A DNA stretch of 64,000 bases from Bremerella sp. JC817 (GCF_040718835.1 NZ_JBFEFG010000259.1:236131-300130), one strand, 5' to 3'. Numbered from the stretch's first letter, positions 7,625-17,350 are shown. Numbers and translations are program-made. The notes: generated by a model not told the origin, from the letters alone.

Positions 7625-9064
7625 CTACTTCTGCAACGCATTAGACATCTTCAGTAACTGATCGACAATCTTGCGGCTTGCGTTTTCTTCGACGAAGTTC
7701 GTTCCCAACCAGGTTTCGTACCCTCCCAAGCGGTGCTGTTCCGGCGTTGGGAGGTAACCAAATGACCCATTGGCCAGTTCGATCGTGAACGCATCGCCGA
7801 AGGGGGACCGGCTTTTGATTTCCAGCCCAGTCTCGGTGAACGTCTCGAAAGGAATCGCCGTGATTCCCAAGTCACCAATCCGCAAAACCTGGAGCGGCAC
7901 CGAGACCTCGTCAGGGGCCTTCTGAATGTTCTCGATCCGGGCAGCATAAATCTGCTCGCGAATGTGCCCGGCCGGGTCTCCTTCGGCCTTCGCTTTGATC
8001 TGCTCGAAATGCTTCAGCATCTCTGGCGTCGGCTTGCGAGCCTTTAGCGGCAAGTGCGTCAGTTGCGCATCGAGCGGAACTTGCCGGTGGAACGCAATCG
8101 TTTCGTGAGCCGCTGCGACCTTGTCGGCAACTTTCCGCGCGACTTCCTGCATCTTTTCGTATGGAGCATATCGCGGCGGATTCTTGGCCGCGAAATCGAT
8201 GTTGTTCACATCGCCGCTGGTGCCATTGGAAAGCATTCCGACGAACGCAGGCGACTGATCCTGGGCGTGCAAACTCTCTGCAATGAACTTCGCGAAGTAG
8301 CCGAAGTAGTCGGCCGAAACGTCTCCACTGCGAACGCCTCCGACGTAATGCAGCGAATAGTTCGCCAGCAGCGCGATCGGCTTGCCTTCCACCGAACGGA
8401 CCGACAGGAAGCTGACTTCTGGATCGACCGGGCCCGCAGGCCGATCGAGGGCAGCACTACCGCGTGGCGGGTTCATTCGCACTTGGTCGATTCCACCAAA
8501 AGGATTGGTCAGATGAGCCGCATCCTTCATGTACCAGCGACGGTTGAAGACCTCGGTCGGCTCTTCGACGCTTCCCCAACCGATCTCGGCCGGCTCCAGA
8601 TTATTCGTCGCCCGGACGACCCCATCAGCGATACGCTGCACGAGGAACTTTTGATAGCTGCTGTACTCTTGATCGCGAATCAGTTTCGACTTGCCACGGG
8701 CCGTGGTCGCCGAATGGGTATGCGTGGCGGCCAGAAGCTGATGCGAGGCTAGGATACCGGTCGCTTCTTCGATCAGAGCTTTCGCCTCGTCGAAAATCTC
8801 GGCCGGGATGCCCACGTTGTCGCAAAGTACAATCGCGATGCGTGTCTTACCGTCGTCCAGCACCAAACAGCGGGCGTAAAGTTCGTCGTGAATATGCCGC
8901 GCTGGAATCGGCTTCCAACCTCCCACAATCATTTCGCCCAGCGGAGGCGTGATGTTGCTGGTCGCCGCGCCGGCTTGCAGCGATTTGACATCTTCGGCCT
9001 GGGAAAACGCGCACACGTTGCTGATCAGCGCAGCACAAATCAGAAGAGAAGAGATGCGATTCAT
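7625..9064 (-). CDS. Secreted neutral/alkaline ceramidase-like protein
   Basis: The product is 479 residues from the ATG at 9064, which gives a clean signal peptide (MNRISSLLICAALISNVCAF). The mature part resembles the N-terminal domain of neutral/alkaline non-lysosomal ceramidases: an opening AATSNITPPLGEMIVGGW, an LAATHTHSATTARG segment with the metal-binding His pair, and a later GMLSNGTSGDVNNIDF. The family hydrolyses amide-linked lipids with a bound zinc ion, but planctomycete members are numerous and shorter than classical ceramidases (about 650 residues), lacking the C-terminal immunoglobulin-like domain. The substrate is therefore uncertain. It is divergent from the phosphoesterase gene at 9293. 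Confidence 0.8.
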   Translation of the reverse strand: MNRISSLLICAALISNVCAFSQAEDVKSLQAGAATSNITPPLGEMIVGGWKPIPARHIHDELYARCLVLDDGKTRIAIVLCDNVGIPAEIFDEAKALIEEATGILASHQLLAATHTHSATTARGKSKLIRDQEYSSYQKFLVQRIADGVVRATNNLEPAEIGWGSVEEPTEVFNRRWYMKDAAHLTNPFGGIDQVRMNPPRGSAALDRPAGPVDPEVSFLSVRSVEGKPIALLANYSLHYVGGVRSGDVSADYFGYFAKFIAESLHAQDQSPAFVGMLSNGTSGDVNNIDFAAKNPPRYAPYEKMQEVARKVADKVAAAHETIAFHRQVPLDAQLTHLPLKARKPTPEMLKHFEQIKAKAEGDPAGHIREQIYAARIENIQKAPDEVSVPLQVLRIGDLGITAIPFETFTETGLEIKSRSPFGDAFTIELANGSFGYLPTPEQHRLGGYETWLGTNFVEENASRKIVDQLLKMSNALQK

Positions 9065-9155
9065 GAGAGGTTCTCGCTTGATCCAGAGGATGGGTGGGGA
9101 AGGGGATCGAAGTCGGCAGGCGAAAGACACCACCGCGAAGGGTGGTTATCGGTTG

Positions 9156-9168
9156 TGTTAATTTAACA
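9156..9168. promoter_or_regulatory. AT-rich perfect palindrome between divergent genes
   Basis: TGTTAA-T-TTAACA is a perfect 13-base inverted repeat. It lies 92 bases upstream of the ceramidase-like start codon and 125 bases upstream of the phosphoesterase start. Its place between divergent genes makes an operator plausible. There is no match to a named regulator, and a site this short can occur by chance. Confidence 0.25.
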
Positions 9169-9292
9169 AGATGCAACGTGACATCAAATTGAATCTCGAT
9201 CGCGTTGCCGAAAAAATGAAATCGAATGATAAGCTTTTGCCATTCAGCGTCTGCCTGCTGGCGTTGTTCGTCCCTGCCTGAAAGTTCTCGCC

Positions 9293-10468
9293 ATGTCGCT
9301 GCCCAATTCCGCTTCTGCCAAGCTCAGCCGTCGCTCGTTCGTGACGGGGCTTTCCGCCTTGCCGCTGCTAGGGGCTGCCCGCTATTTGAACGGAGCCGAG
9401 TCGGCCACACCGCTATACCTGCCGGAAGACCCTGCGCGAGGCATTCGCGAAGGGTGGACCGTCGCGGTGTTTCCCGACACGCAGAACTATGCAAAGTATG
9501 GCAAGAACCAGGCCAACTTCGATCGCATGTGCCGCTGGGTCGCCGAGCATCTCGATCCATGGCGAATCGGCCTGGTGATGCATGAAGGAGACTTCGTCGA
9601 GCAAAACAACATCGCCGAAGGGGGCGGGCGAGGTTGGGGCGATCAACATTCCGAGTCACAGTGGGAATCGGCCAAGCGTGCTCTTAGCCAGATCGAAGGC
9701 AAGGTGCCAACGATTTTCACGACCGGCAATCACGACTTCGGGATCCGCAACGCCGAGACCCGCGATACGCAGTTCAACGATTACTTTCCGATCACCAGCA
9801 ACAAGCTCACCAGTGACGGCCAAGGGGGAGGCATTCTCGTCGAGGCCGGCCTGAACAGCTTTGGCAAACAGTCGCTCGAAAATGCGGCTTACGAAATCAA
9901 GCTGCCCGATGGTCGCCAATTGCTGATCATCTCGCTGGAGTGGGGACCTCGCCGCGAGGCAGTCACCTGGGCGAAATCGCTCGCGGCACGCGAAGCGTAT
10001 CGAAACCATACCGGCGTGCTGCTGGTCCACAACTTTCTGACGCCTGACTCGATCCGCGACGGGCAAAATGGCAATCGTAAGCGTCCTGGCAACCCGCACA
10101 CCTACCCGACCGGCAAGCAAGGGAATACGCACGACGGCGAAGATCTGTGGAAAGGTCTCGTCCACGACGCCCCACAGTTTCAACTCGTCTTGAATGGGCA
10201 CGAGATGGGCGCGCATGTTGGTCGCCGTGTCGATAACAATGCCGCTGGCATGCAAGTACATCAGATGCTGTTTAACGCCCAGGGACTCGGCGGTGGCTCG
10301 GCAGATAAAGGAAACGGCGGCGATGGTTGGCTGCGACTGTTAACCTTCGAGCCTGACGGCGTCACGCTTACGGTGCGAACCTTTTCGCCACTGAAACTCG
10401 ACGCTGGCCTCTCGCCTTGGTGGAACGATCCGAAGTGGTGTTTTCAGGTTCCGCTATTGCCAGTGTGA
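9293..10468 (+). CDS. Tat-exported metallophosphoesterase (calcineurin-like)
   Basis: This 391-residue enzyme of the calcineurin-like superfamily is expected to cleave phosphate mono- or diesters with two metal ions outside the cytoplasm. The N-terminus has a twin-arginine signal (LSRRSFVTGLSALPLLGAAR). The metal-binding blocks are visible in order: FPDTQNY (D-x-[HQ] variant), HEGDFV (GD), TTGNHDFG (GNH[DE]), VHNF and NGHEMG (GHxx). The first block has Gln where many members have His. The C-terminus, SPWWNDPKWCF, is aromatic. The gene stands alone between oppositely oriented genes. The natural substrate is unknown. Confidence 0.88.
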   Translation: MSLPNSASAKLSRRSFVTGLSALPLLGAARYLNGAESATPLYLPEDPARGIREGWTVAVFPDTQNYAKYGKNQANFDRMCRWVAEHLDPWRIGLVMHEGDFVEQNNIAEGGGRGWGDQHSESQWESAKRALSQIEGKVPTIFTTGNHDFGIRNAETRDTQFNDYFPITSNKLTSDGQGGGILVEAGLNSFGKQSLENAAYEIKLPDGRQLLIISLEWGPRREAVTWAKSLAAREAYRNHTGVLLVHNFLTPDSIRDGQNGNRKRPGNPHTYPTGKQGNTHDGEDLWKGLVHDAPQFQLVLNGHEMGAHVGRRVDNNAAGMQVHQMLFNAQGLGGGSADKGNGGDGWLRLLTFEPDGVTLTVRTFSPLKLDAGLSPWWNDPKWCFQVPLLPV

Positions 10469-10484
10469 TCGCCCTTAGCGTGGA

Positions 10485-12242
10485 CTAATTCGTGGGGGCT
10501 ACCGGCGTGACCAATGGCTGTTGAGAAACGTTAATGAGCACAGGAGCACGCCGCATGAATGGAAAAAAGTGAGGCAACACCTCGATCCTGGCTGGCATTG
10601 GCAACGACTGCCGCAGTTGATTGACGGCGTTCTCATTGATGCTCAAGTCACTCAACCGAACGTAGGACAAATAGGGCATCGCATGCAAATGCTGGATACC
10701 TTCGTCCGTTATCGAGAGCGAAACGAGCTCTAGTTCACTGAGCTTCCGTAGTTGGGCGACCGAAGCCAACGCTTCGTCCGTGATCTGCTTTCCATCCGCG
10801 ATCGTCAGATGATGAAGGTTCTTCAGCGCCACTAGTTGGGCAATCCCTGCGTTGGTCAATTGCTCTCCATCGATAGACAACAAACCGAGTTGCTTGATCT
10901 GAGCCAGGTCCTCGAGTTGCTGGTCGGTTAAATTGCATTGGGTCAGGGAGACGGAATCAAGGAACTCAAGCTTCGCCAGTTGGTCGAGTCCCTCGAAATC
11001 GATCGCGGGACAGGCGTTCAGTTCGATACTTTGCAGGTGATTTAGATTTGCCAAAGCGGCGATCGGCACCTCTTGCTGGATACCTCGCATTCGCAAAGAT
11101 ATCAGATTTTCGATCGCCCCAAGAAACTCGAATCGCATCTTGGTATCTGCGAGTGGAGCACTCACACTTAGAAATTCGAGCTGCTTGCATTGGCCCAATT
11201 TGCCGAGATGCTCGACTGCGATCGGCCCGCGAAACTCAAACATGTAAGGCGATCGTCTCGAGTGCCGAGCCATGATCTGCACACCTTGAATGTTGATCCA
11301 ATCCACCTCGTCTTGGATGGCTTCGATAAAGCCGGCCGCCGTGATTTGCGTAAAGAATAGATGGACTTGCTGAAGCTTACGAGCGTCCGCTAAGCCTTCG
11401 ATCGCGGCGTCGCCGATCGGGACCATCTCGAGCCGGAGCGACTCCAGTTGATCTGCCTGGAGCAATCGCTGGCACTGCTGATCCGTCATCGGCGACTGGA
11501 TCGCCCCTAAGACTTTCAACGTCGGATGCCCGATCAGGTAGTCGGCCCAATTGGTGGCAACCGTCTTCTCCAGCGTCAGTTGCTGGACATCTATGCGATC
11601 TCGCAACAGCTCGAACGACTTTTCTGTCAGCTTGCGGCCGGTTAAATATTCGAGCCGCAGGTTCGGAATATCGGCCAGGATTTCGATCCCTTCATCATCG
11701 ACCGAAAATCGAAACCGCAGCGTATGAAGCCGCGGATGCTGACGCAGCATCGCCAGGCCTTTTTTGTCGACGCTGGTTCCCTGGATATCGACTACTTCCA
11801 GTTGCGGCAATTGGCTTACGTGCCGAAAGCCTTCGTTCGTGATCCTTGTTCGCCAGATCGCCAGTTTTCGAACGCGTGGCAATTGATCGAGATACGCGAA
11901 CCCCTCGTCACTGATGCGGCTACTAGGTATGTAGATCTCTTCCAGCGTAGGAATCTGGGCCATCAGTTCCATCTGTTCGTCACGAACGTTTCGACCGTTG
12001 CCGCGGATACCGGTGATGTTCGAGAAATAGCGACTTCCGAACCAATCGTGTACGAACTGCGGCCCCCACGACGTGCGAGAGATCTGGATGCCGGTTTCCG
12101 AAAGGCGCTCGGCAATCTTGTCCTGCGCGTGCACCCAGTCCATGTGCCATCGCCAAAGACCAGCCCCAATGGCCGCGATCAAACAGAACAGCAATAACGT
12201 TCGCAAGCCGAATTGCCGAAGCGAGCGGGGCAGGAAGACCAT
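10485..12242 (-). CDS. Membrane-anchored leucine-rich-repeat protein, 585 residues
   Basis: A single N-terminal transmembrane helix (about residues 14-30) precedes a domain of roughly 530 residues built from some 15 or more irregular leucine-rich repeats of the 'L..L.....ITDEGI..L' type. The domain probably faces the periplasm. LRR solenoids usually bind proteins or polysaccharides, but no ligand can be guessed. It ends with a short Pro/Val tail. It lies directly downstream of a second LRR gene of similar architecture (12273-14054), separated by 30 bases, and the pair is probably cotranscribed and paralogous. Confidence 0.88.
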   Translation of the reverse strand: MVFLPRSLRQFGLRTLLLFCLIAAIGAGLWRWHMDWVHAQDKIAERLSETGIQISRTSWGPQFVHDWFGSRYFSNITGIRGNGRNVRDEQMELMAQIPTLEEIYIPSSRISDEGFAYLDQLPRVRKLAIWRTRITNEGFRHVSQLPQLEVVDIQGTSVDKKGLAMLRQHPRLHTLRFRFSVDDEGIEILADIPNLRLEYLTGRKLTEKSFELLRDRIDVQQLTLEKTVATNWADYLIGHPTLKVLGAIQSPMTDQQCQRLLQADQLESLRLEMVPIGDAAIEGLADARKLQQVHLFFTQITAAGFIEAIQDEVDWINIQGVQIMARHSRRSPYMFEFRGPIAVEHLGKLGQCKQLEFLSVSAPLADTKMRFEFLGAIENLISLRMRGIQQEVPIAALANLNHLQSIELNACPAIDFEGLDQLAKLEFLDSVSLTQCNLTDQQLEDLAQIKQLGLLSIDGEQLTNAGIAQLVALKNLHHLTIADGKQITDEALASVAQLRKLSELELVSLSITDEGIQHLHAMPYLSYVRLSDLSINENAVNQLRQSLPMPARIEVLPHFFPFMRRAPVLINVSQQPLVTPVAPTN

Positions 12243-12272
12243 CGAGCGATTCCTTATCTAGGGAACGTTGGC

Positions 12273-14054
12273 TTAGCCTTGGTGGCGAAACGGAGACTTC
12301 ATCGCAGGGGCGTCTTCAATCCAGCGATTGAACAGGAAGACCCCGTAGTCGCTCCGGCGCGGTAAGGCCTTTTTGCGTTCAATCCGCCGGGTGCTGTAGT
12401 CTTCAGCGGAAGGCTTTACCCGCAGCACTTTCATACTGCCGATCGTCGCTTCCGAAAGAGGATGCGGCGGAACGACTGCTCCGCCGGCAGGCGGCAACTG
12501 CGAGCAGTCTGCCAGGGTTACATGCCACAACTTCTTCAGGTTCAGTAGCTCTGGCAGACCTGACTCGTCGAGCTGAACCTGATTGCAATAGATCGTCTTC
12601 AGCCCGGCCATCCGACCGATGACTTCCAGATGCGATTTGGTCAGGCGGCACGACTGAAACGTGAGCGATTCGAGCCGCGGCAACCTGGTCAATCGCCTGA
12701 GATCGCTGACAGACAACTTTGGTACGTTCCCGAACCGGACTGCTTCTAACCGAACAACTTGATTGAGGTCCGGCAGATTCAAATCGAACGGGTAGTTCCA
12801 GATTTTGAGTTGCCACAGTCGCGGCGAATTCCCCAGGAACTGAAAGTCGACCGGCTGGTCCAGGGAGGTTTCCAATTGAAACGAACCGAGCTGTTGAAAG
12901 TCTTGCATGCCGGTCAACATCTCGGCGTCGACCTTCCCTTGCCAGATAATGTTGTGCACTTCGCGGGCATAAGCCATCTCGGTATTGGTAGGATCTCGCT
13001 GGCGAATCGACGCCGTAAGCCTCATTTCGTCGCCAATAATGACAACGCCGGTCTCCTCGTCGGCAAACGTCTTCAACAGTCCTTTGCCGGTAATCTGCGT
13101 TCCGATCAGCTCGAGAAATCCACGATTGGGCCGTGACTTGATCACCGGCAACAAGCGGTCGGTGATCGGCGAGTTTTGAATACTGATGTCACGGATTAAC
13201 TTCGCATTCAGCAGCAGTTGAGCCTGAGCGTCGGTCAACGGAGCGTTGCGTGTCCGGATTGCGGTTAGCGTCGGATGATCGGCCAAGGTTTCAGCCCAGG
13301 CCGGATCGTGCGGACGATTGAGCGTCAGGTACTTGGGCTTCAGCTTGTCTCGAATCTGCTGGATACCTTTCGCCGATAGGTCCTCAGTAATCATGACATC
13401 CGGCAGCAAGTTGGGCAGCGTCGCCAGGTGATCGATACCGATATCGGTAAGTACCAGGTTGTGCTGGATTGCCTGAAGACGTGGCATCCCACGTAGAAAA
13501 GCGAACCCGTTCTCGTCGATGCGGGGATATTCGAGTTGATGCCGATCCGAAACCGACGGCCCCAGGTCGGTATGCATGGGCATAACCGACAGTTCGCGTA
13601 GGTTCTTGATCTTTCCAATGTGCCGCAACGCATCGTTGTCGAGGGCGGATCCTCCGACCAATACCGCACGCAAGTTCGGCAACTGGGCAAGCGTCTCCCA
13701 ATGGGCGATCGGTGCCTTCCGCGAGGTGATGGAAACCGAGCGTACGGTCGGGAAGTCTTTCAGCACAGAAAGATCGATCGGGCTGCCATCTTTCGGCTCG
13801 TAGAAGCTGATCTCGTCGACCCAGGTGAGATAGTCGCTGCCAGGAACGCGGTACCAGCCAGGCGGCCCTACGAATTCAAAGCGAACGTAGATCACCTTGT
13901 CGTAAGTTTCCCGAACCAGGTGCCGCTGCTGGGCAAACCAAGTATCGACCAGATCGATCGGGGTCTGCCCCAGGTTCCAGCAGATCGCCAGGTAAGAAAT
14001 CCACCAGCCGAACAGAAGAGACATTGCCCCACGACTCCGTGCCGAGGCCATCAT
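12273..14054 (-). CDS. Membrane-anchored leucine-rich-repeat protein, about 593 residues
   Basis: The start is taken at the ATG at 14054 (a second ATG follows directly). A TTG at 14084 would add ten residues but has its Shine-Dalgarno-like GGAGGGG almost touching it. One transmembrane helix (SLLFGWWISYLAICW) is followed by an N-terminal, non-LRR stretch that includes FVGPPGWYRVPGSDYLTW, and then by leucine-rich repeats to near the C-terminus. The last 70 residues are basic and Pro-rich. Role unknown; probably an envelope recognition or scaffold protein acting with its LRR neighbour downstream. Confidence 0.85.
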   Translation of the reverse strand: MMASARSRGAMSLLFGWWISYLAICWNLGQTPIDLVDTWFAQQRHLVRETYDKVIYVRFEFVGPPGWYRVPGSDYLTWVDEISFYEPKDGSPIDLSVLKDFPTVRSVSITSRKAPIAHWETLAQLPNLRAVLVGGSALDNDALRHIGKIKNLRELSVMPMHTDLGPSVSDRHQLEYPRIDENGFAFLRGMPRLQAIQHNLVLTDIGIDHLATLPNLLPDVMITEDLSAKGIQQIRDKLKPKYLTLNRPHDPAWAETLADHPTLTAIRTRNAPLTDAQAQLLLNAKLIRDISIQNSPITDRLLPVIKSRPNRGFLELIGTQITGKGLLKTFADEETGVVIIGDEMRLTASIRQRDPTNTEMAYAREVHNIIWQGKVDAEMLTGMQDFQQLGSFQLETSLDQPVDFQFLGNSPRLWQLKIWNYPFDLNLPDLNQVVRLEAVRFGNVPKLSVSDLRRLTRLPRLESLTFQSCRLTKSHLEVIGRMAGLKTIYCNQVQLDESGLPELLNLKKLWHVTLADCSQLPPAGGAVVPPHPLSEATIGSMKVLRVKPSAEDYSTRRIERKKALPRRSDYGVFLFNRWIEDAPAMKSPFRHQG

Positions 14055-14117
14055 TGCGTCACGCCACCAAGTTGACGTTAGCAAACCCCTCCGTGTGAGG
14101 CAACAATTTCGCCCGCT

Positions 14118-14639
14118 TTAGCGGTAAGCGGACTGAAGCAAATCGTCGCGATCGATGTACCCGAGTTGCACGCCCCAGTCGCGGACGGCATCGATCAACT
14201 TCTGATCGACCAGCGTGCGATGCCCCGGCTGAGCGTCGGGACAAGCATGAACGATTCGCTGACGGGCTTCGTCTTCGCTTAACCCCAAGGCGATCATGTA
14301 CAGCCATAAAATCGTCGGGCAGCGATTCTGCCCAGCGATGCAGTGCAGGTAGACCTTGCTGTCAGGGATGTTCAAGAAAGCGTGCAATGTCCCCAGGATC
14401 GCAAGTGCTTCGGCAGTCGGGATCCGCATAAAGTCGTCCAGCGGCATGTCCTTCACGTCGGCGAAACCAGCGTCGGCCGTTGATGCCAGGCTGGCCGCGT
14501 CGCTCACATTCAAGATGTGCGTGTAGCCATGCTGTTGGAGATAGTCGAACCGGGCCGGCGACGCGAATCGGCCAATTGCGATCCGGGAGGTCACCGGGAA
14601 CACTCCATAGCGTAATGCTTCCATTAACTCTGGTCGCAC
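14118..14639 (-). CDS. Dual-specificity/tyrosine phosphatase-like protein
   Basis: The 173-residue protein reads from a GTG at 14639, or from an ATG five codons later at 14624. The phosphatase loop HCIAGQNRC (Cys100 to Arg106) fits the cysteine-phosphatase signature HCxxGxxR. An Asp-containing stretch around residues 64-69 (DMPLDD) could supply the general acid. The usual Ser/Thr after the loop Arg is Cys here, which may slow thiolate release. It has no signal peptide, so it acts in the cytoplasm. The next gene upstream on the same strand is 15 bases away, suggesting cotranscription. Substrate unknown. Confidence 0.8.
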   Translation of the reverse strand: MRPELMEALRYGVFPVTSRIAIGRFASPARFDYLQQHGYTHILNVSDAASLASTADAGFADVKDMPLDDFMRIPTAEALAILGTLHAFLNIPDSKVYLHCIAGQNRCPTILWLYMIALGLSEDEARQRIVHACPDAQPGHRTLVDQKLIDAVRDWGVQLGYIDRDDLLQSAYR

Positions 14640-14654
14640 GATGCGGTCCTTCTG

Positions 14655-15254
14655 TCAGTAGTTCTCGTGGCGATACCGGTGCCAGCTCTCCTCGAACCAG
14701 GGAAGCTGCTGCAGGTGCGTTCGGAGTGGGGTTTCGATGAAGGAGGGGGCCTGAAACACGTACTCCGCTGCTCGGCCCAATCCATGTTCCGGCAGCGATT
14801 TCAGGTGAGCTTCGGCCGCTTCAAACGAGAAGGGGGCTCCCTCTTCATGAAGCTGCTGAAAGTTGTTGGGGAGCGCCGTCCAGATCACCGCATCGAAGTC
14901 GGTCGCATCGGCCCAATTCTGGATCGCTGGCACCGTCTGCCGCTGGTGATCGGTGTCGCAGTCCGAGTTGGGATAATAGAGTCCGACTTGCTGGTCGGTG
15001 GCACCTTCGCGAATCTTTAGATCGCCGACCGCTTCTAAAACCTCGGAGCGATGGCTGACGGTATAGGCGACCTGGCATTCGGCGCCGATCTCGGTTTCGA
15101 GAACCAACGTCAACGCACGATCACGGCGCACCGAGATTCGCGAGAACTCGACTCGAAGTCGCGGGCCATCCAGAAACCAAGGCCCATGGTGCTGATCAAA
15201 TTGCGGGCGGTCGTCCCAAAGCAGAGACCCCCAGCCCAAAATTGCGGTCTTCAT
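14655..15254 (-). CDS. Hypothetical protein with a gamma-glutamylcyclotransferase-like start
   Basis: The product is 199 residues from the ATG at 15254. The first residues, MKTAILGWGSLLWD, resemble the glycine-rich 'YGSLLW' loop of the gamma-glutamylcyclotransferase (BtrG/GGCT) fold. The catalytic Glu of that family cannot be placed with certainty in the rest. No signal peptide is present. It precedes the phosphatase-like gene by 15 bases on the same strand. The fold is inferred from one motif only, so the product may have another activity. Confidence 0.6.
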   Translation of the reverse strand: MKTAILGWGSLLWDDRPQFDQHHGPWFLDGPRLRVEFSRISVRRDRALTLVLETEIGAECQVAYTVSHRSEVLEAVGDLKIREGATDQQVGLYYPNSDCDTDHQRQTVPAIQNWADATDFDAVIWTALPNNFQQLHEEGAPFSFEAAEAHLKSLPEHGLGRAAEYVFQAPSFIETPLRTHLQQLPWFEESWHRYRHENY

Positions 15255-15336
15255 CTCCCAACCTGTCTGGTCAACGATCACTGGTACACTCTATTTCAGT
15301 GTAACGCTGACCGCAGGTTTTCTGTATCGGTACCCC

Positions 15337-15645
15337 TTAAAGCTTTTCTGCCATCATGCTCGCTTGCGCTCGAACGGCAGCGGGGTCCTTCTCCTGGACC
15401 AGTTTCTCGAAGTCGGCCATCAGCTCGGCGGCCTTCTCTGGCTGAGCTTCGCGGAGCCCTTCGATTTCCTGGTAGAGCTGCTGTTTCAGGGCCTTTAACG
15501 AGCTTCCTCCGGCAATCTGCTGCAGGGTTTCCTTGGCATCCGAGGCAGGGGGAGTGACCCGAACCGGAGCCTCTCCGGCGACGCCACATCCCAGCACCAA
15601 AGCCACCAACGATAGCAAACCAAGTTCGCGAATCATGCGAGACAT
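15337..15645 (-). CDS. Small helical lipoprotein downstream of a DUF1559 gene
   Basis: The product is 102 residues from the ATG at 15645, with a lipoprotein signal LLSLVALVLGC. The mature part is mostly predicted alpha-helix (SSLKALKQQLYQEIEGLREA) and has no recognised domain. It stands 145 bases downstream of a DUF1559 gene on the same strand, repeating a gene order seen four times in the window: prepilin-like gene, then small lipoprotein. Unlike the other three lipoproteins, it lacks the beta-sandwich fold with TLDGKP-type motifs. Confidence 0.75.
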   Translation of the reverse strand: MSRMIRELGLLSLVALVLGCGVAGEAPVRVTPPASDAKETLQQIAGGSSLKALKQQLYQEIEGLREAQPEKAAELMADFEKLVQEKDPAAVRAQASMMAEKL

Positions 15646-15790
15646 TTCTGTGTTCCTTGAACCTTTACAAAGGGAAATAGCCAAACGCGCGCACCGTTTT
15701 GCCTGGGCAAGCGATGCCGTGGCTCTCTAGCCAGAGTGCCAGAGAGATATGTTTTCGAAATCCAAGATTCCCGCTTAGGGCGGTCGCCGG

Positions 15791-16807
15791 CTAAGGCGTC
15801 TGGACGACCTCGCCACCGTTGCGACTTCCCATCGCGTGATAGGTGGTCAAGTCGATTGATTCGGTGAGAAACCGGACCGAGGCATCCGCCAGGGCGATAT
15901 TCACGCCACCAGGGTGACGACTGCGGGCAGCGTACAAACCGGTCGAGCTGCCATGGTTACCGGTGCTGCTCGAAGTCATGCAACTGGGATAACGCCAGTT
16001 GGGCGGAGCCAGCGTGTTGAAGATCGCGTATTCCATGGTTCCACGGGTCCAACGCAGGCCGGCGTAGCTACTGTGGTTCGCCTTGTTGTTGTCGCAAGCG
16101 ACGCCGGCGGCATCGATGGTGGCCTGAGAAATCGCCCCTTGCGACGTCGACTCGTTCGCCGACCAGGACAAGCCTCGAACGACGTCGGAACCAACACGGT
16201 ACGCACCATCGTCACCGTCTCCAGCCACATGCTCGCCAATCATGATCGTGTTGGTCGTGCCGTCCGTGATCGCGGCGAAGTCCGTTTCGGTCGAGAAACG
16301 GAGCACACCGTTCTGACGCGATTCGGCAATGTTCCATCCCAGGTTAGAGCCGGTCGAAAACGGATAGTTGCAGTTCGCCGTTCGCGAATCATTTCCGACG
16401 GGGCTGTCCGAGGGACAGACATACGCCGACAAACGGTTCGATTGGACCAACGTCTCGGCGTCGGCGATGTTGCGGTAGAAGTTTTGCGTCGTCGTCTTCA
16501 ACTGTTCGTACATCGCGTCTTGTTCGATGAACGGCAAGATCTTCACATGTGGCCCGCACGAGTACGAATCGGAAGCATTCGACGCCAAAGCACGCTGGTT
16601 ATAGCGTGGAAACGTGAGGAACGTGTCGTGATAGTTGTGCAGTGCCAGACCAAGTTGCTTCAAGTTGTTCGTGCACGACATCCGCCGCGCTGCCTCGCGC
16701 GCCATCTGCACGGCCGGGAGCAGCAAGGCGATCAAGACACCGATAATGGCAATCACCACCAACAGTTCCACTAACGTGAAACCGGCAGGCCGCAAAGAGC
16801 GTCGCAT
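15791..16807 (-). CDS. DUF1559 protein with type IV prepilin leader
   Basis: The product is 338 residues from the ATG at 16807, the start that places the prepilin leader near the N-terminus. [20 protein letters not shown] is a class III (type IV pilin/pseudopilin) cleavage and assembly segment: cut after Gly, methylate Phe, Glu at +5. The body is the planctomycete-rich DUF1559 domain, starting with the Cys-containing [20 protein letters not shown]. The usual C-terminal H-x9-DG motif is present as [13 protein letters not shown], with Ala in place of Gly. It is expected at the cell surface or in a type II-like secretion apparatus. One of five prepilin-leader proteins here. Confidence 0.9.
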   Translation of the reverse strand: MRRSLRPAGFTLVELLVVIAIIGVLIALLLPAVQMAREAARRMSCTNNLKQLGLALHNYHDTFLTFPRYNQRALASNASDSYSCGPHVKILPFIEQDAMYEQLKTTTQNFYRNIADAETLVQSNRLSAYVCPSDSPVGNDSRTANCNYPFSTGSNLGWNIAESRQNGVLRFSTETDFAAITDGTTNTIMIGEHVAGDGDDGAYRVGSDVVRGLSWSANESTSQGAISQATIDAAGVACDNNKANHSSYAGLRWTRGTMEYAIFNTLAPPNWRYPSCMTSSSTGNHGSSTGLYAARSRHPGGVNIALADASVRFLTESIDLTTYHAMGSRNGGEVVQTP

Positions 16808-17350
16808 AGAAAACTCCATTCGAAGGTCCGAGGGGGAAAGCAAGGAAGGCACCGCGCGGGCAGTCGACTCGAAACAAACAAGCATCATGCCAATTCAAGG
16901 AAAATCCCCCGAACGCCACACGTTTGACAGCCAGGCTTACATCCGCGAGAAGGGATCAGCGTCGCTCACAGAACCTCTAGCAAGTGGTTAAGCCAGGAGA
17001 ATAAAGCTTCCAGCAGAAAAGAAGAAATTCGACTTTTATCGACTCACCACTTCGCCCTCATGGACACGAAATGACCAGTCCCATGCCAAGCATCGCAGTG
17101 CTTCTGAGACCTTGCCCAGATGCTAAGCAGCGGCCCTCACCACAGCGAAGCGCAAAGATTCTCCAAGAGTGATGTCTCGAGGCATCTGAAATGGTCGGTG
17201 AAGCCTTTGTGAGTGAGTCGCAAAGAATCGATTTAGATCGATATTTGTCAGAGACCGTAACAGCGCCAGACGGATACGATATTCACGTAGCTCTAAAATC
17301 GTGGTTTTGTTTCGGCCCGTCACTCGACCTGGCACAAGGTACTTCACACC
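16808..17350. other. Intergenic stretch, 543 bases, no supported gene
   Basis: This is the upstream region shared by the divergent DUF1559 gene (15791-16807) and the small gene at 17351. Short open frames exist on both strands (for example 17123-17347 minus), but none has a ribosome site, signal peptide or recognisable domain. I see no repeat, RNA gene or clear promoter. Confidence 0.5.
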
